A stretch of 64,000 nucleotides of DNA from Monoglobus pectinilyticus (GCF_002874775.1 NZ_CP020991.1:850918-914917), one strand, 5' to 3'. Shown: positions 37,876 to 47,747, counted from the first letter of the stretch. The notes: generated by a model from the letters alone, not told the origin. Numbers and translations are program-made.

Positions 37876-38080
37876 ATATCTTATTTGACTTGATATATCT
37901 TATATTACTCGTCTAATTTTTTATAAATTATATAGCTTGTATATATTATATGATTTGTAAGTCTCATGTGATTTATATACATCATATAATTTTATATGTC
38001 TCGTATAATTCTGTAGAAAGTCTTCAATAAAGCTAAACATAAAAGAAAGGTTATATATTAAAAATAAAAAATATATAAAA

Positions 38081-39300
38081 TGTGGTTTTGCAAGCTTCGG
38101 TAGGGCTGTGACTACACTTTTTTAAAGTGTATGTAATACAAATTCCTTTGTATTGATAAACCTTCAATGTCTGTGACCCCACCAGTATGGTGGGTGTTAT
38201 ATAAAGTGACTTGTTTTGATTTACCTTCAATGTCAATAATATGAATACGCAAACAATAATATGAATATGCAATGCAAACAACGTTTGCCGCGTTAGGCGC
38301 GCAGTCACGGCCAAGTTTATATAAAAAGGATACTTTCAAATCGTTTCATATATATTCACGCTTCGCGTGAGATGACAGCTCACCTAACGAGACGCGCAAG
38401 CGCGTCCTGCCGATGTTCACTAAGAACTCCGCATATTAGATTATAAATATATAATTATTCTAAATATAAATATAAAAATGTGGTTTTGCAAGCTTCGGTA
38501 GGGCTGTGACTACACTTTTTTAAAGTGTATGTGATACAAATCTCTTTGTATTGATAAACCTTCAATGTCTGTGACCCCACCAGTATGGTGGGTGTGATAT
38601 AAAGTGACTTGTTTTGATTTACCTTCAATGTCAATAATATGAATACGCAAATATTATTATGAATACTCAATGCAGATGAAATCTGCCGCGTTAGGCGCGC
38701 AGTCATGGAAAAATTTATATAAAAAGAATAATTTCAAATCGTTTCATATATATTCACGCTTCGCGTGAGATGATGGCTCACCTAACGCGGTGTGCGTAAG
38801 CACACCCTACCGATGTTCACTAAGAACTCCGCATATTAGATTATAAATATATAATTATTCTATAATATAAATATAAAAATGTGGTTTTGCAAGCTTCGGT
38901 AGGGCTGTGACTACACTTTTTTAAAGTGTATGTGATACAAATCTCTTTGTATTGATAAACCTTCAATGTCAATAAATCACTTAGTTGTGATGTGCAAACG
39001 TAGTTTGCCGCGTTAGGCGTGCAGTCATGGAAAAGTTTATATAAAAATGATACTTTCAAATCGTTTCATATATATTCACGCTCCGCGTGAGATGGCAGCT
39101 CACCTAACGTGGTGTGCTTGCGCACACCCTACCGATGTTCACTATATACACCGCATATTAGATTATAAATATATAATTATTCTATAATAAAGATATAAAA
39201 ATATGGTTTCGCAAGCTTCGGCAGGACTGTGACTACACTTTTTTAAAGTAGATGTAATACAAATCCCTTTGTATTACACCACCCTTCAGGCAGGGGCAAA
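38081..39300. repeat. Tandem array of four composite hairpin repeat units
   Basis: Units beginning TGTGGTTTTGCAAGCTTCGG (or variant) start at 38081, 38479, 38880 and 39202, so the periods are 398, 401 and 322 bases; the last unit is partial. Unit 3 lacks the GACCCCACC/GGTGGGTGTGA hairpin module. Each full unit contains a variable hairpin before CGCGTTAGGCG (38274-38288, 38672-38686, 38994-39008) and another after CACCTAACG (38391-38406, 38789-38806, 39111-39128). Frames read here on the minus strand are repeat by-products. The flanks 37876-38080 and 39301-39430 hold no gene. Confidence 0.9.
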
Positions 39301-39430
39301 CACTTCCGAGGTTTGCAAAGCAAAACCCTTAATTTTCTGTCGGCTTTCCTTTTTATATTTCATATCATTTTATATAAGTTATATAATTTTATATTTCTCA
39401 TCTTATATAAATTATCTAACTTTTCATATC

Positions 39431-40618
39431 TCACCGGAACATGCTCAGCCAATACTGAAAAACATATACAATATCATTTTTCATATCATTCCAAAAACTG
39501 CCTTTAGACGGTCGAGCCAAATCTATATCGCTGTTTGCCAGCAGTTCAAAATTCCCGTAGTTTTCGCCGTTTACCGTCACCGTGCCCGTACCGACCACGT
39601 CGCCGCTTTTTATTGGGAACTTCATATTCTCGCTGTCAACATTTGTGTCAACGCTTACGCTGTCGTTTTCACAAACCGGAAATGTATACGTCTTATTCGG
39701 GCTGACCCCAGCATATCCCAGCATTCCGCCGGCTACAGAAATCTTATCTATTATCATTTCAGTTGAGGTCAAAACATTCTGGCTGTATTTCTGAAACATG
39801 CTGTTTTGAAGCGATGCGTGGTCAGCCCAGTCATTCGGGTCATTTAAAGTCACGCATATCAATGTCATATCGTTTCGGTTTACGGCAGAAACCAAACACC
39901 TGCCTGCCGCCTTTGTAAATCCGGTCTTAACGCCTATACAGCCCTCTAAACTTCCCAAAAGCTTATTATGATTTGTCATGCTCCTGTCATAACCCTTGCC
40001 CTCCCAGGGTATCGTCTTGCTCTTTGTCGATACTATCTGAACAAACTCCGGCATACTCATAGCATACCTGGTTATTTTCGCCAGCTCTAAAGCCGTGGTG
40101 TAATGAGTATCTGACGGCAGACCGTTAGGGTTGTCAAAATGGGTATGTGATAAACCAAGCTCTGAGGCAGTTTTGTTCATCAGCTCGACAAATCCGTCCA
40201 CTCCGCCTCCAATATGTTCCGCTATTGCCACGGCCGCATCGTTGCCCGAGAGAAGCATCAGTCCATACAGCAAATTTTCTAAAGTTATCTTCTCACCGCA
40301 CTCCAGATACATGCTTGACCCCTCAACTCCTGCTGCAGTCGCGCTAACCTCTATAACATCCGAAAGATTGCCGTATTTCAGCGCCACTGCGGCGGTCATT
40401 ATCTTAGTAGTGCTCGCCATAGGCAGCTCCTGGTCGGCATTTTTATTATACAGCACTCTGCCTGAGTTCTGTTCTATAACGGCGGCGGCCTGAGCTGATG
40501 TCCCCACCGTCCCCGTATCCTCAGCTCTGACGGCATAAAAATTAGTAAGCAAAACAGAGGCCGTTAACAAAAAGACCCCTATATATTTAATTGCCGCATT
40601 ATGTTTTTTAATACCCAA
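39431..40618 (-). CDS. dacF: D-alanyl-D-alanine carboxypeptidase (S11 family, DacF-like)
   Basis: 395 residues from the TTG at 40618, which follows GGAG by about 8 bases; the upstream frame to 40657 has no such site. Signal peptide about 8-33. Penicillin-binding motifs SxxK (STTK in PMASTTKIM), SGN (MLLSGNDAAVAIAEH) and KTG (GVKTGFTKAAG), then a beta-rich C-terminal PBP5 domain and an amphipathic membrane-binding tail (YVFQYWLSMFR). It trims the terminal D-Ala of peptidoglycan stem peptides. DacF is forespore-expressed in Bacillus; here a vegetative DacA-type role is equally possible. Confidence 0.88.
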   Translation of the reverse strand: MGIKKHNAAIKYIGVFLLTASVLLTNFYAVRAEDTGTVGTSAQAAAVIEQNSGRVLYNKNADQELPMASTTKIMTAAVALKYGNLSDVIEVSATAAGVEGSSMYLECGEKITLENLLYGLMLLSGNDAAVAIAEHIGGGVDGFVELMNKTASELGLSHTHFDNPNGLPSDTHYTTALELAKITRYAMSMPEFVQIVSTKSKTIPWEGKGYDRSMTNHNKLLGSLEGCIGVKTGFTKAAGRCLVSAVNRNDMTLICVTLNDPNDWADHASLQNSMFQKYSQNVLTSTEMIIDKISVAGGMLGYAGVSPNKTYTFPVCENDSVSVDTNVDSENMKFPIKSGDVVGTGTVTVNGENYGNFELLANSDIDLARPSKGSFWNDMKNDIVYVFQYWLSMFR

Positions 40619-40770
40619 TTTATCATCTCCGTTTTCAAATGACGTAAAAACAATCAATCATACAAACATTACCTATAAAAATAAGAATTGATTATCCATA
40701 TAAATCAATATATTCAAAGTTTCCTCAACTATTGACCCAAAAACTTTGACAAAATACGAGCCTTACACCA

Positions 40771-40804
40771 AAAATAAATACGGACAAACATATTGTCCGC
40801 ATTT
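40771..40804 (-). terminator. Terminator of the amidase-SLH gene
   Basis: Minus strand AAATGCGGACAA (40793-40804) with TTGTCCGTATTT (40776-40787, one mismatch), loop of 5, then ATTTTT. It is 21 bases after the stop. Confidence 0.85.
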
Positions 40805-40824
40805 ATAATATTATTTATGTTTAA

Positions 40825-42135
40825 TTATCGAACCTCGTGTGATACTGCCGCTTCCAAAATATTGTCATAAGCCCAGAATCCGGGAGCTATATCCGTAAAC
40901 GGATTTTCTTTCTGAGTGCTGCAAACCGGGAATCTTCCGAGTATCCTATTCATCATCATAACAACCGAAGAACGTATCATGTCGTCATTTGGATGGAACT
41001 CGCCGTTTTCATCACCGCCGACGTAACCATTATTTCTAAGAGCGGCAATGTAGCCGTCCGCCATATGTCCTTTGCAATCGCTGAATCCGCTTTCTCCGCC
41101 CGGCTGAAGCCCCAAATACCTGCAGGCAAGAATAGCGAACTCGGCCCTTGACATATTGTCGTCAGGCCTATATGTTCCATACACGTCTCCGGTTATGAAC
41201 CCAACTGAATTCAAAAACGCAATATACTTATAATACCACGCCCACGCCGGCACATCGCTGAGCGTAGTGCTGTACTGCTGATCCGGGTCAAAACTATCGC
41301 TGAGTTTTGCCAGCATTGTAGCAGCTTCCGCACGGGTTATTGTTCCCGACGGTCTGAATGTGCCGTCCTCATATCCGTTGATATATGCGTTATCATATGT
41401 TCTGTCAACATTGCCCTCAGATTTTTGAAGCTGCAGACCATATTCCTCAGCAATTCCCCTCACATCGGCGGCCGCCAGCTTTCTCAGCGCAATGTCGTTA
41501 TTATAGTAAATAAGCTCGTCATAACAGCTTAAGTAACAGTGCTCGACAGAAATCGCCGGTATATCACGGTAAGCGCACTCACGCATAACGCCTGAAAAGT
41601 CAGCTAACCTCTCACCGTCCCACCACATGTTTCCTGTGGTTGAAGCCTGAGTATAAACCCCGGCTGACGTGTCTATACCAAGCCCCGCCAGCTCCGATAA
41701 TATATTATATCCCAAATCGGGCTTAGTATATTCCCAAAGCCCTGACGCGCAGACAGCGGCGCCATGAACAGACCTGTCCGAAGACGAGTTAAAGTGCAGG
41801 CTTACTACCACATCAGCCCCAACTCTCTGAGCATAATCCGCTCTTTCAGCGTTGGTCATATGGTAGTCGGCATATCTGGTCATATTCACAGATACGCCGC
41901 TGTATTTTCTCAATTCCAGCTGTATATACTGGGCAAGCTTAAACGTGATATTCTTTTCCTGAAACTCCAAGCCTCCGACCGAAGTCGCACCATAATCAGT
42001 GCCGCCGTGACCCGGGTCCAGCACAATATTTATAACTTGATTATCCGCCGCATATGCAGGCTCTGTACCCACGAAACAAGCCGCAAAAATAAAGATACTC
42101 AGCATAAACGGCAGAACTTTCTCTCTAATCAGCAT
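40825..42135 (-). CDS. N-acetylmuramoyl-L-alanine amidase with SLH triplet
   Basis: A 436-residue protein with a signal peptide (about 1-29, ending AYAA) and an Amidase_3 domain (about 33-225): VLDPGHGGTDYGA, the Glu in LEFQEKNITFKL, the His in VVSLHFNSSS and the Glu in AISVEHCYLS. Three SLH repeats follow (about 240-436; PSGTITRAEAATMLAKL, NMSRAEFAILACRYL, DDMIRSSVVMMMNRIL). It cleaves the amide between MurNAc and L-Ala while held on the S-layer polymer; a role in cell separation or wall turnover is likely. It lies 44 bases after ytfJ. Confidence 0.92.
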   Translation of the reverse strand: MLIREKVLPFMLSIFIFAACFVGTEPAYAADNQVINIVLDPGHGGTDYGATSVGGLEFQEKNITFKLAQYIQLELRKYSGVSVNMTRYADYHMTNAERADYAQRVGADVVVSLHFNSSSDRSVHGAAVCASGLWEYTKPDLGYNILSELAGLGIDTSAGVYTQASTTGNMWWDGERLADFSGVMRECAYRDIPAISVEHCYLSCYDELIYYNNDIALRKLAAADVRGIAEEYGLQLQKSEGNVDRTYDNAYINGYEDGTFRPSGTITRAEAATMLAKLSDSFDPDQQYSTTLSDVPAWAWYYKYIAFLNSVGFITGDVYGTYRPDDNMSRAEFAILACRYLGLQPGGESGFSDCKGHMADGYIAALRNNGYVGGDENGEFHPNDDMIRSSVVMMMNRILGRFPVCSTQKENPFTDIAPGFWAYDNILEAAVSHEVR

Positions 42136-42179
42136 TAAATAACATTACTCCTAATCATTAAGTCTAAAACGCAGACCGC

Positions 42180-42686
42180 CTAGCCTTCAAACGAACCTGC
42201 AACATAATCATCGCTTTCATCATCCGGAACATAACTGTCAGGCTCCGCTGGTTCATGATCAACCACCACATTGCTCTTTCCTTTGGCTGAAGAAATTATC
42301 TCGCTAATCTTGTCTATAGCCGTCGGAACCGCGTCTATAATCCTGTCATAGATACTGTTCTCCTCGCTGACCGGAACCATTCTTATAGTGCCGTTGCCAA
42401 CAACCAAAAATCCCACAGGGGTCAAAGACAGTCCGCCGCCTGTTCCGCCGCCGAACAGGTTATTGACCTCTTCCTGTTCACCGCTGAGCAGTTTTTTGTT
42501 TTTAGGAAACTCAGAGCCTCCGACTCCAAAACCCAAAGCCACCTTTGAAATAGGCATTATAACAGTTCCGTCCGAAGTCGTAATAGGGCTGCCCACGATT
42601 GTGTTAACGTCAATCATTTCTTTGAGTCCCTGCATTGCAGAAGACATCAACCCCTCAATTGGATGCTTGTCCGATAGTTCTGACAT
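42180..42686 (-). CDS. ytfJ: GerW/YtfJ family spore protein
   Basis: 168 residues from the ATG at 42686, 8 bases after AAGGAAG. HPIEGLMSSAMQGLKEMIDV, ntIVGSPITTSDGTVIMPIS, then VALGFGVGGSEF and a Gly-rich GGGTGGGLSLTPVGFLVV stretch are the YtfJ hallmark. The acidic tail is low complexity. In Bacillus GerW is needed for normal spore germination with some receptors. It overlaps the 3' end of ytfI by 32 bases, so the pair is translationally coupled. Confidence 0.93.
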   Translation of the reverse strand: MSELSDKHPIEGLMSSAMQGLKEMIDVNTIVGSPITTSDGTVIMPISKVALGFGVGGSEFPKNKKLLSGEQEEVNNLFGGGTGGGLSLTPVGFLVVGNGTIRMVPVSEENSIYDRIIDAVPTAIDKISEIISSAKGKSNVVVDHEPAEPDSYVPDDESDDYVAGSFEG

Positions 42687-43596
42687 TCTCAACACTTCCT
42701 TTTCTCTTTTTTATTAAATAAGACACAAGAGCTATAACTGCGGCATTGATAATATGAGCCGCCCTTGTTTTAATTATACTTCCCACTTCAAATTCAAAGC
42801 ACCGGGTCACATAGTTTGGGTCAAGAAACAGTTTTGGGCTGTCTTTCATCTTGAAAAACTTTTTCAGCAGAGGACTTATGCTTCCTGCCAAACCATACAG
42901 CGCACCGTATGTCATACCGGTTTTATCAGGCTCGCCTGTCCCAAAACGAATATACAAATCCAGTCTGTTAATCCTAATCTTATGCTTCATATATCCAAAA
43001 AACTTATTAAGCCCGTATTTGCCGCTTTTTATTATATTAGTATATTTTAAAATCACTTCATATATCCGCGGAATATCAAGATTGTGGTTTTCACTGTCCC
43101 AAATACTTTTTAAATCCTCTTTAAAGGTTCCCATAAAACTTTTTTTATTTTCATAAAATCCTTTATCTGTTTCAGAGGAATTATTATCTGAGCCGCCGGC
43201 CTTATCAGCTTCCTGCTCTTTAAAATCTGATCTGTTACTATGAAATTCTTTTTCATCAAATTCTTTTCCTATTGAATCATTGTCTGCACTATCAGCCGTC
43301 CCGGCTTTCTGCTCCGCAATATTTCTTCTATTACCGTGAAATTCTTTTTCAGAGAATTCATTTCCCATAGTTTCATTTTCTGTGGTATCAGCTTTCTGCT
43401 CCGCGTCAGGCTCCTGCTTGTCCTCGTCTAATTCGGATGGCTTCGGCAAAACTATTTCATATTTAAGAAACCTGTACATACTGGCGGTAATAATAGTTTT
43501 TTTACCGTTAGAGGCTATATCCAGCGTAACGGTTGACCATAGCACAAAACAAATGATAAATACTATTATACCAAGTATTATCCAAACTACGTGCAT
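42655..43596 (-). CDS. ytfI: DUF2953 membrane protein (YtfI-like)
   Basis: 313 residues from the ATG at 43596 (GAGAGGTGG upstream). An N-terminal membrane helix (HVVWIILGIIVFIICFVLW) precedes a beta segment, then a long polar linker (about 65-160) with a repeated unit, GNEFSEKEFHGNRRNIAEQK and GKEFDEKEFHSNRSDFKEQE. The DUF2953 core with KYGLNKFFGYMKHKIRINRL and FGTGEPDKTGMTYGALYGL follows, then a C-terminal membrane segment. The ytfI-ytfJ pairing is the conserved order in sporulating Firmicutes. Its biochemical role is not known. Confidence 0.87.
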   Translation of the reverse strand: MHVVWIILGIIVFIICFVLWSTVTLDIASNGKKTIITASMYRFLKYEIVLPKPSELDEDKQEPDAEQKADTTENETMGNEFSEKEFHGNRRNIAEQKAGTADSADNDSIGKEFDEKEFHSNRSDFKEQEADKAGGSDNNSSETDKGFYENKKSFMGTFKEDLKSIWDSENHNLDIPRIYEVILKYTNIIKSGKYGLNKFFGYMKHKIRINRLDLYIRFGTGEPDKTGMTYGALYGLAGSISPLLKKFFKMKDSPKLFLDPNYVTRCFEFEVGSIIKTRAAHIINAAVIALVSYLIKKRKGSVENVRTIGQASN

Positions 43597-43699
43597 TATA
43601 CCACCTCTCAGTATTATACATCGTCTCACGTCTAAACAGTTTTCTAATAAAACTCATGCGTTTCAAACAAAAAGACTTATATCCCTTGCCGAATAAAAA

Positions 43700-44350
43700 T
43701 TACTCCCCTGCATTTTCAATATTTTTATCGGATGTTTCAGTTACCGCGGCTTCCTCAGAAACGGCGCTGTTAAACTCCAGCTGTTCCTGCTTCTCATCAA
43801 TCGTCATCTGCTCCATGTCAGTATCCTCAGGCACGGCCAAAGACTCAAATTCGGGAAGGTCGCTTATACTCTCTATACCAAATGTCTGCAAAAACTCCTT
43901 AGTGGTGCCGAACAGTATCGGTCTGCCCGGAGCATCTTTCAGCCGTCCCATCTCGGCTATAAATCTTCTCTCTATAAGCCGGTTCACTATATAGTCACAG
44001 TTTACGCCTCTTATATGCTCTATTGTAGCCCTTGTAACAGGCTGTTTATACGCGACAATCGCCAAAACCTCTATAGCGGCATTAGAAAGCTGCAGCTTTC
44101 TGCCCGGCTTCATCAGCATTGAAACATAATCCTTATATTCGCCTCTGGTGCACATCCTGTATGAATCCTCAAGCTTTATTATATGGATACCGCGCTTTTC
44201 ATAATTATAGGTATCCATCATTTTTTTTATTATTTCTCTCAAAGATTTTTTATCAACATCCACTATATCGGCAATCTTTTCCAGCTCCACCGCTTCCCCT
44301 GCCGCAAACAGCAGGCTTTCCACAATGGCCTGAATTTCCCTGATTTCCAT
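43700..44350 (-). CDS. scpB: Segregation and condensation protein B
   Basis: ScpB (216 aa) is the winged-helix KITE subunit of the SMC-ScpAB condensin. IQAIVESLLFAAGEAVELEK at the N-terminus, KLQLSNAAIEVLAIVAYKQP, then TRATIEHIRGVNCDYIVNRL and GRPILFGTTKEFLQTFGI. The acidic tail is variable. It lies 12 bases after scpA. Confidence 0.96.
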   Translation of the reverse strand: MEIREIQAIVESLLFAAGEAVELEKIADIVDVDKKSLREIIKKMMDTYNYEKRGIHIIKLEDSYRMCTRGEYKDYVSMLMKPGRKLQLSNAAIEVLAIVAYKQPVTRATIEHIRGVNCDYIVNRLIERRFIAEMGRLKDAPGRPILFGTTKEFLQTFGIESISDLPEFESLAVPEDTDMEQMTIDEKQEQLEFNSAVSEEAAVTETSDKNIENAGE

Positions 44351-44362
44351 CTTTATCTTCTC

Positions 44363-45124
44363 CTAGTCCTCAATCGCGCTTAAATCAAGTTCCCCGTCTC
44401 CGCTTTTGGTTACGATAGGATTTGATATGTCTCCGCTCTCATCATACTCGACTTTAACTTGATTTAGCTTTATCATTTCAAGAACCGCCAAAAAGGAAGC
44501 AACGGCCTCAGGCCTGGATTTTGTTCCTTTAAAAAGTTCTTTGAAAAAGACCTTCGTTTTTCCGAACATCCTGCCCCAAATTTGCTTAACCTTTGAGCGC
44601 ACAGAAACTTTTTCACGCCCCACTATTCCGTCAAACGAATATTTCGGCGGCGGAAGTTTGCGTTCCATCTTCTGATAAGCCTGCTTATAAGCTAAAAGCA
44701 GGTTTTCAGGAGTCAGCTTGGAATAATTCCATTCAGCCGGAGGTTTCTCGATTTTGTCAGGTTCTTTGAAAAACATCGACTCCCCAATATGCTTTCTGGC
44801 TTCAAGATACTCCGCGGCTGCTTTAACGCGCCGGTACTCCTCCAGCCTTTTAACAAGCTCTTCTCTCGGGTCAGTCTCGTCTTCCTCAACAGGTTTCGGC
44901 AGCAGCATTCTCGACTTTATTTGCAGCAGAGTAGCCGCAAGCACCAAAAACTCACTGGAAATGTCCAGGTTATATTCCTTCATTTGACGCATAACGCCAA
45001 AATACTGCTCCACTATTGTGGAGATAGGTATATCATAAATGCTGACCTTATTCTTTTTTATAAGGGCCAGCAGCAAATCCAGAGGGCCCTCAAAGTCCAA
45101 AACCTTAAAGTTTAATTGTTCCAT
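44363..45124 (-). CDS. scpA: Segregation and condensation protein A
   Basis: ScpA (253 aa) is the kleisin that bridges SMC heads. NFKVLDFEGPLDLLLALIKK and VSIYDIPISTIVEQY in the N-terminal SMC-neck-binding domain, LVLAATLLQIKSRMLLP, a variable middle, and the C-terminal winged helix VASFLAVLEMIKLNQVKVEY. Weak ribosome binding site. Cotranscribed with scpB. Confidence 0.96.
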   Translation of the reverse strand: MEQLNFKVLDFEGPLDLLLALIKKNKVSIYDIPISTIVEQYFGVMRQMKEYNLDISSEFLVLAATLLQIKSRMLLPKPVEEDETDPREELVKRLEEYRRVKAAAEYLEARKHIGESMFFKEPDKIEKPPAEWNYSKLTPENLLLAYKQAYQKMERKLPPPKYSFDGIVGREKVSVRSKVKQIWGRMFGKTKVFFKELFKGTKSRPEAVASFLAVLEMIKLNQVKVEYDESGDISNPIVTKSGDGELDLSAIED

Positions 45125-45159
45125 TTATCAAAATCACTAATCCCCGCTAAAATTTATCC

Positions 45160-45843
45160 CTAATGAATGAACAGTGAGATAATCTGAGAATAAAATCCCA
45201 TTATCCCATACACGCACATATTCAGCAATCTGCTGAAAAACGGCAGGTTTATCAGCAGGATAAGCAGTATAAAACCAAACTGTTCATACTGCATATATTT
45301 AAAATACAAATCAGTAGGCAGCACAGAGCTAAGCACCTTTGAGCCGTCAAGCGGAGGCACCGGTATCAGGTTAAAAATTGCGAGACCAAGGTTCATAATA
45401 ACCATATAGCTGCAAATCATATAGAAAACCGAAGCTATATCATAACCAATATTCGCAGACCTGAATGTTATGCTCCCAAGCGCAGCAACGCCGATTTGAG
45501 CGATAAACGCCAAAATAAAATTGGTAAACGGACCGGCCAGCGACGTCAGCACCATACCGCCCTTTTGATTTTTAAAGTTATATGGATTAACCGGCACAGG
45601 TTTTGCCCAGCCGAATCCAAACAGAAAAAGACAGATAGCGCCGATAGGGTCAAGATGATGCAGTGGGTTAAGACTGAGCCTGCCGCTGCTTTTCGCGGTA
45701 TAGTCACCCATAGCGTAAGCCGCCAAGCCATGTCCAAGCTCATGAACAGACAACGACAGAAGCACACAAAACACCAAAACTAATATGGTGAGCAGCTTCT
45801 GTCCAAAGTTCATCGAAGCGTCACCCAAAACACTAAATAACAT
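45160..45843 (-). CDS. Site-2 protease-like membrane metalloprotease (M50)
   Basis: 227 residues, about five membrane segments. Zinc motif HELGH in LSLSVHELGHGLAAYAMGD, second motif NPLHHLDPIGA, and the third conserved Asp in IPVPPLDGSKVL. It belongs to the Rip-type short M50 group often found next to scpAB in Firmicutes. The substrate is unknown. GGAGG precedes the ATG. It sits between lysA (15 bases) and scpA. Confidence 0.92.
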   Translation of the reverse strand: MLFSVLGDASMNFGQKLLTILVLVFCVLLSLSVHELGHGLAAYAMGDYTAKSSGRLSLNPLHHLDPIGAICLFLFGFGWAKPVPVNPYNFKNQKGGMVLTSLAGPFTNFILAFIAQIGVAALGSITFRSANIGYDIASVFYMICSYMVIMNLGLAIFNLIPVPPLDGSKVLSSVLPTDLYFKYMQYEQFGFILLILLINLPFFSRLLNMCVYGIMGFYSQIISLFIH

Positions 45844-45858
45844 AAAAATTCCTCCGGT

Positions 45859-47160
45859 TTACAGGTCGTTAGCAATCAAATCGTCATATGATTCGCGCTT
45901 TACGGCTAATCTTGATTTTCCGCCGCTCACCATTACTATAGGCAGACGCGGTATTCTATTATAATTGCTGGCCATTGAATAATTATATGCGCCGGTAGCC
46001 AAAACCGCTACCAAATCACCAACTTTGATTTCAGGCAGCTTAGCGTCCTTAATCAAAATGTCTCCGGATTCACAGCACTTTCCGGCCAATGTTGCCGTAA
46101 CTGTTTTTTCAGCTAAAGGATTATTTACTCTGACAGCTTCATACTCGCTCTGATAAAGTATATATCTCGGATTGTCTCCCATACCTCCGTCAACCGAAAT
46201 GTATGTTCTGACCCCCGGTATCTCTTTCACAGCGCCTACCCTATAAACAGTGAGACCTGTTTCAGCGGTTATAGAACGTCCGGGTTCCATAACTATATAA
46301 GGCAGAGGTATTCCCCTCTCCTCAGAGATACGGCGGACAACCTTAGACACCGCCTGTATATACTTGTCATAATCAATAGGAGTGTCGCCCTCAGTATACT
46401 TTATGCCGTAACCGCCGCCCAAATTCAGCTCTTTTATAGAAATATCATATTTGTCTTTAAGGTCGGCTATAAACGTCATCATCTTCTCGGCCGCCAGTTC
46501 AAACGGCTCAAGCTCAAAAATCTGAGAGCCTATATGGCAGTGAACTCCGACAACATTCAAGTTTTCCATATCGTCAGCCATCTTTATTATATTTTCAGCC
46601 TCGCCGTTTTCAAGCGAAACCCCAAACTTTGAATCTATCTGACCTGTTCTGATAAAGCTGTGGGTATGCGCGTCTATACCGGGTTTTATTCTAAACAATA
46701 TATCCGCGGTCTTTCCCATTTCCCCTGACAGTCTGTTAAGGCTTTCAAGCTCAAAAACATTGTCAACAACTATTCTTCCAACACCGTTCTCAAGCGCCAT
46801 TTTAAGCTCGTCGTCAGTCTTGTTGTTGCCGTGAAAGTATATCCTTTCAGCCGGGAATCCGGCTTTTAAAGCAGTGTACATCTCACCGCCGGAAACAACG
46901 TCTATACCCATGTTCTCCTCTTTCATCATTCTGTAAATATACTTGCATGAAAGAGCCTTGCTGGCATAAAGAACGATACCGTTACCGCCGTAATACTCCT
47001 GCATCGCCCTGTTGTAAACACGGCAGTTTTCACGAATCTGGTCCTCATCCATTATATACGCCGGGGTTCCATATTCCTCAGCTAGCGCGGCAACATCGCA
47101 TCCTCCAATAGAAAGATTGCCATTTTCGCCGACGCTCAAACAACTCATTACAAAATCCAT
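45859..47160 (-). CDS. lysA: Diaminopimelate decarboxylase
   Basis: LysA (433 aa from the ATG at 47160, 8 bases after TAGGAGG; the frame continues to 47235 without a site) decarboxylates meso-DAP to lysine. PLP Lys in VLYASKALSCKYI, VGVHCHIGSQIFE, ELNLGGGYGIKYT, IVMEPGRSIT, the substrate motif CCESGDIL and LATGAYNYSMASNYN. It completes the lysine pathway begun by asd-dapA-dapB. Confidence 0.96.
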   Translation of the reverse strand: MDFVMSCLSVGENGNLSIGGCDVAALAEEYGTPAYIMDEDQIRENCRVYNRAMQEYYGGNGIVLYASKALSCKYIYRMMKEENMGIDVVSGGEMYTALKAGFPAERIYFHGNNKTDDELKMALENGVGRIVVDNVFELESLNRLSGEMGKTADILFRIKPGIDAHTHSFIRTGQIDSKFGVSLENGEAENIIKMADDMENLNVVGVHCHIGSQIFELEPFELAAEKMMTFIADLKDKYDISIKELNLGGGYGIKYTEGDTPIDYDKYIQAVSKVVRRISEERGIPLPYIVMEPGRSITAETGLTVYRVGAVKEIPGVRTYISVDGGMGDNPRYILYQSEYEAVRVNNPLAEKTVTATLAGKCCESGDILIKDAKLPEIKVGDLVAVLATGAYNYSMASNYNRIPRLPIVMVSGGKSRLAVKRESYDDLIANDL

Positions 47161-47747
47161 GGTTTTTCCTCCTAGTTCTGTTGGTTTTATCCCAAAGTGC
47201 AAGCCCGTTTTAACACAGACAAAAATTCTAATCAATTATCTTGTAATACTATCATAAACGATAAAATTTGTCAACAAGCAGACCTGAAAAATACTGAATA
47301 AACGTTATTTTTACAGTATCCGCAGAAACGATTCTTAAACTAATAATTTATCCCGTGTCTGTTTTTCTATTAAGTAAAAATCAGTTTCGATTTGAATACA
47401 TATACGGTAAGTTTAAAAATAAATTGGAAACGCACAAGCTTATATTATGCGCTTCCGTACAGTATATATGAAAGAGCGACAGATAAGTGTTTAAACAGGC
47501 TGATAGGTTGATTTATACTTAATATAGTTAAAACACAAAAACAATAAAATACATTCATAATTATCCACGTCGTATATTTGGCGGATATTTATCAAGCGAT
47601 ATGTTAGATGCACTCAATTTGTCATTTTAATTTTTGGATATATATAGCAATTTATATACTTAAAATAAATGTTGCATTTATTCTTAAACACTGTTAGAAT
47701 ATATGTATTTATGAAATATCTGTATATTGAAAGGGGCAGTAAAAGTT
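47161..47747. other. Intergenic region before the ankyrin-GH43 gene
   Basis: AT-rich, no gene seen. A hairpin GGAAACGCA/TGCGCTTCC lies near 47427-47457 without a T tract, and the promoter at 47672-47700. Confidence 0.55.
47672..47700 (+). promoter_or_regulatory. Promoter of the ankyrin-GH43 operon
   Basis: TTGCAT (47672-47677), 17 bases, TAGAAT (47695-47700), about 40 bases before the ATG. Confidence 0.55.

Noticed and set aside
38051-39059. Four similar 72-87-codon minus-strand frames
   Set aside because: By-products of the tandem repeat array; the similarity is that of the repeats, with no start site.
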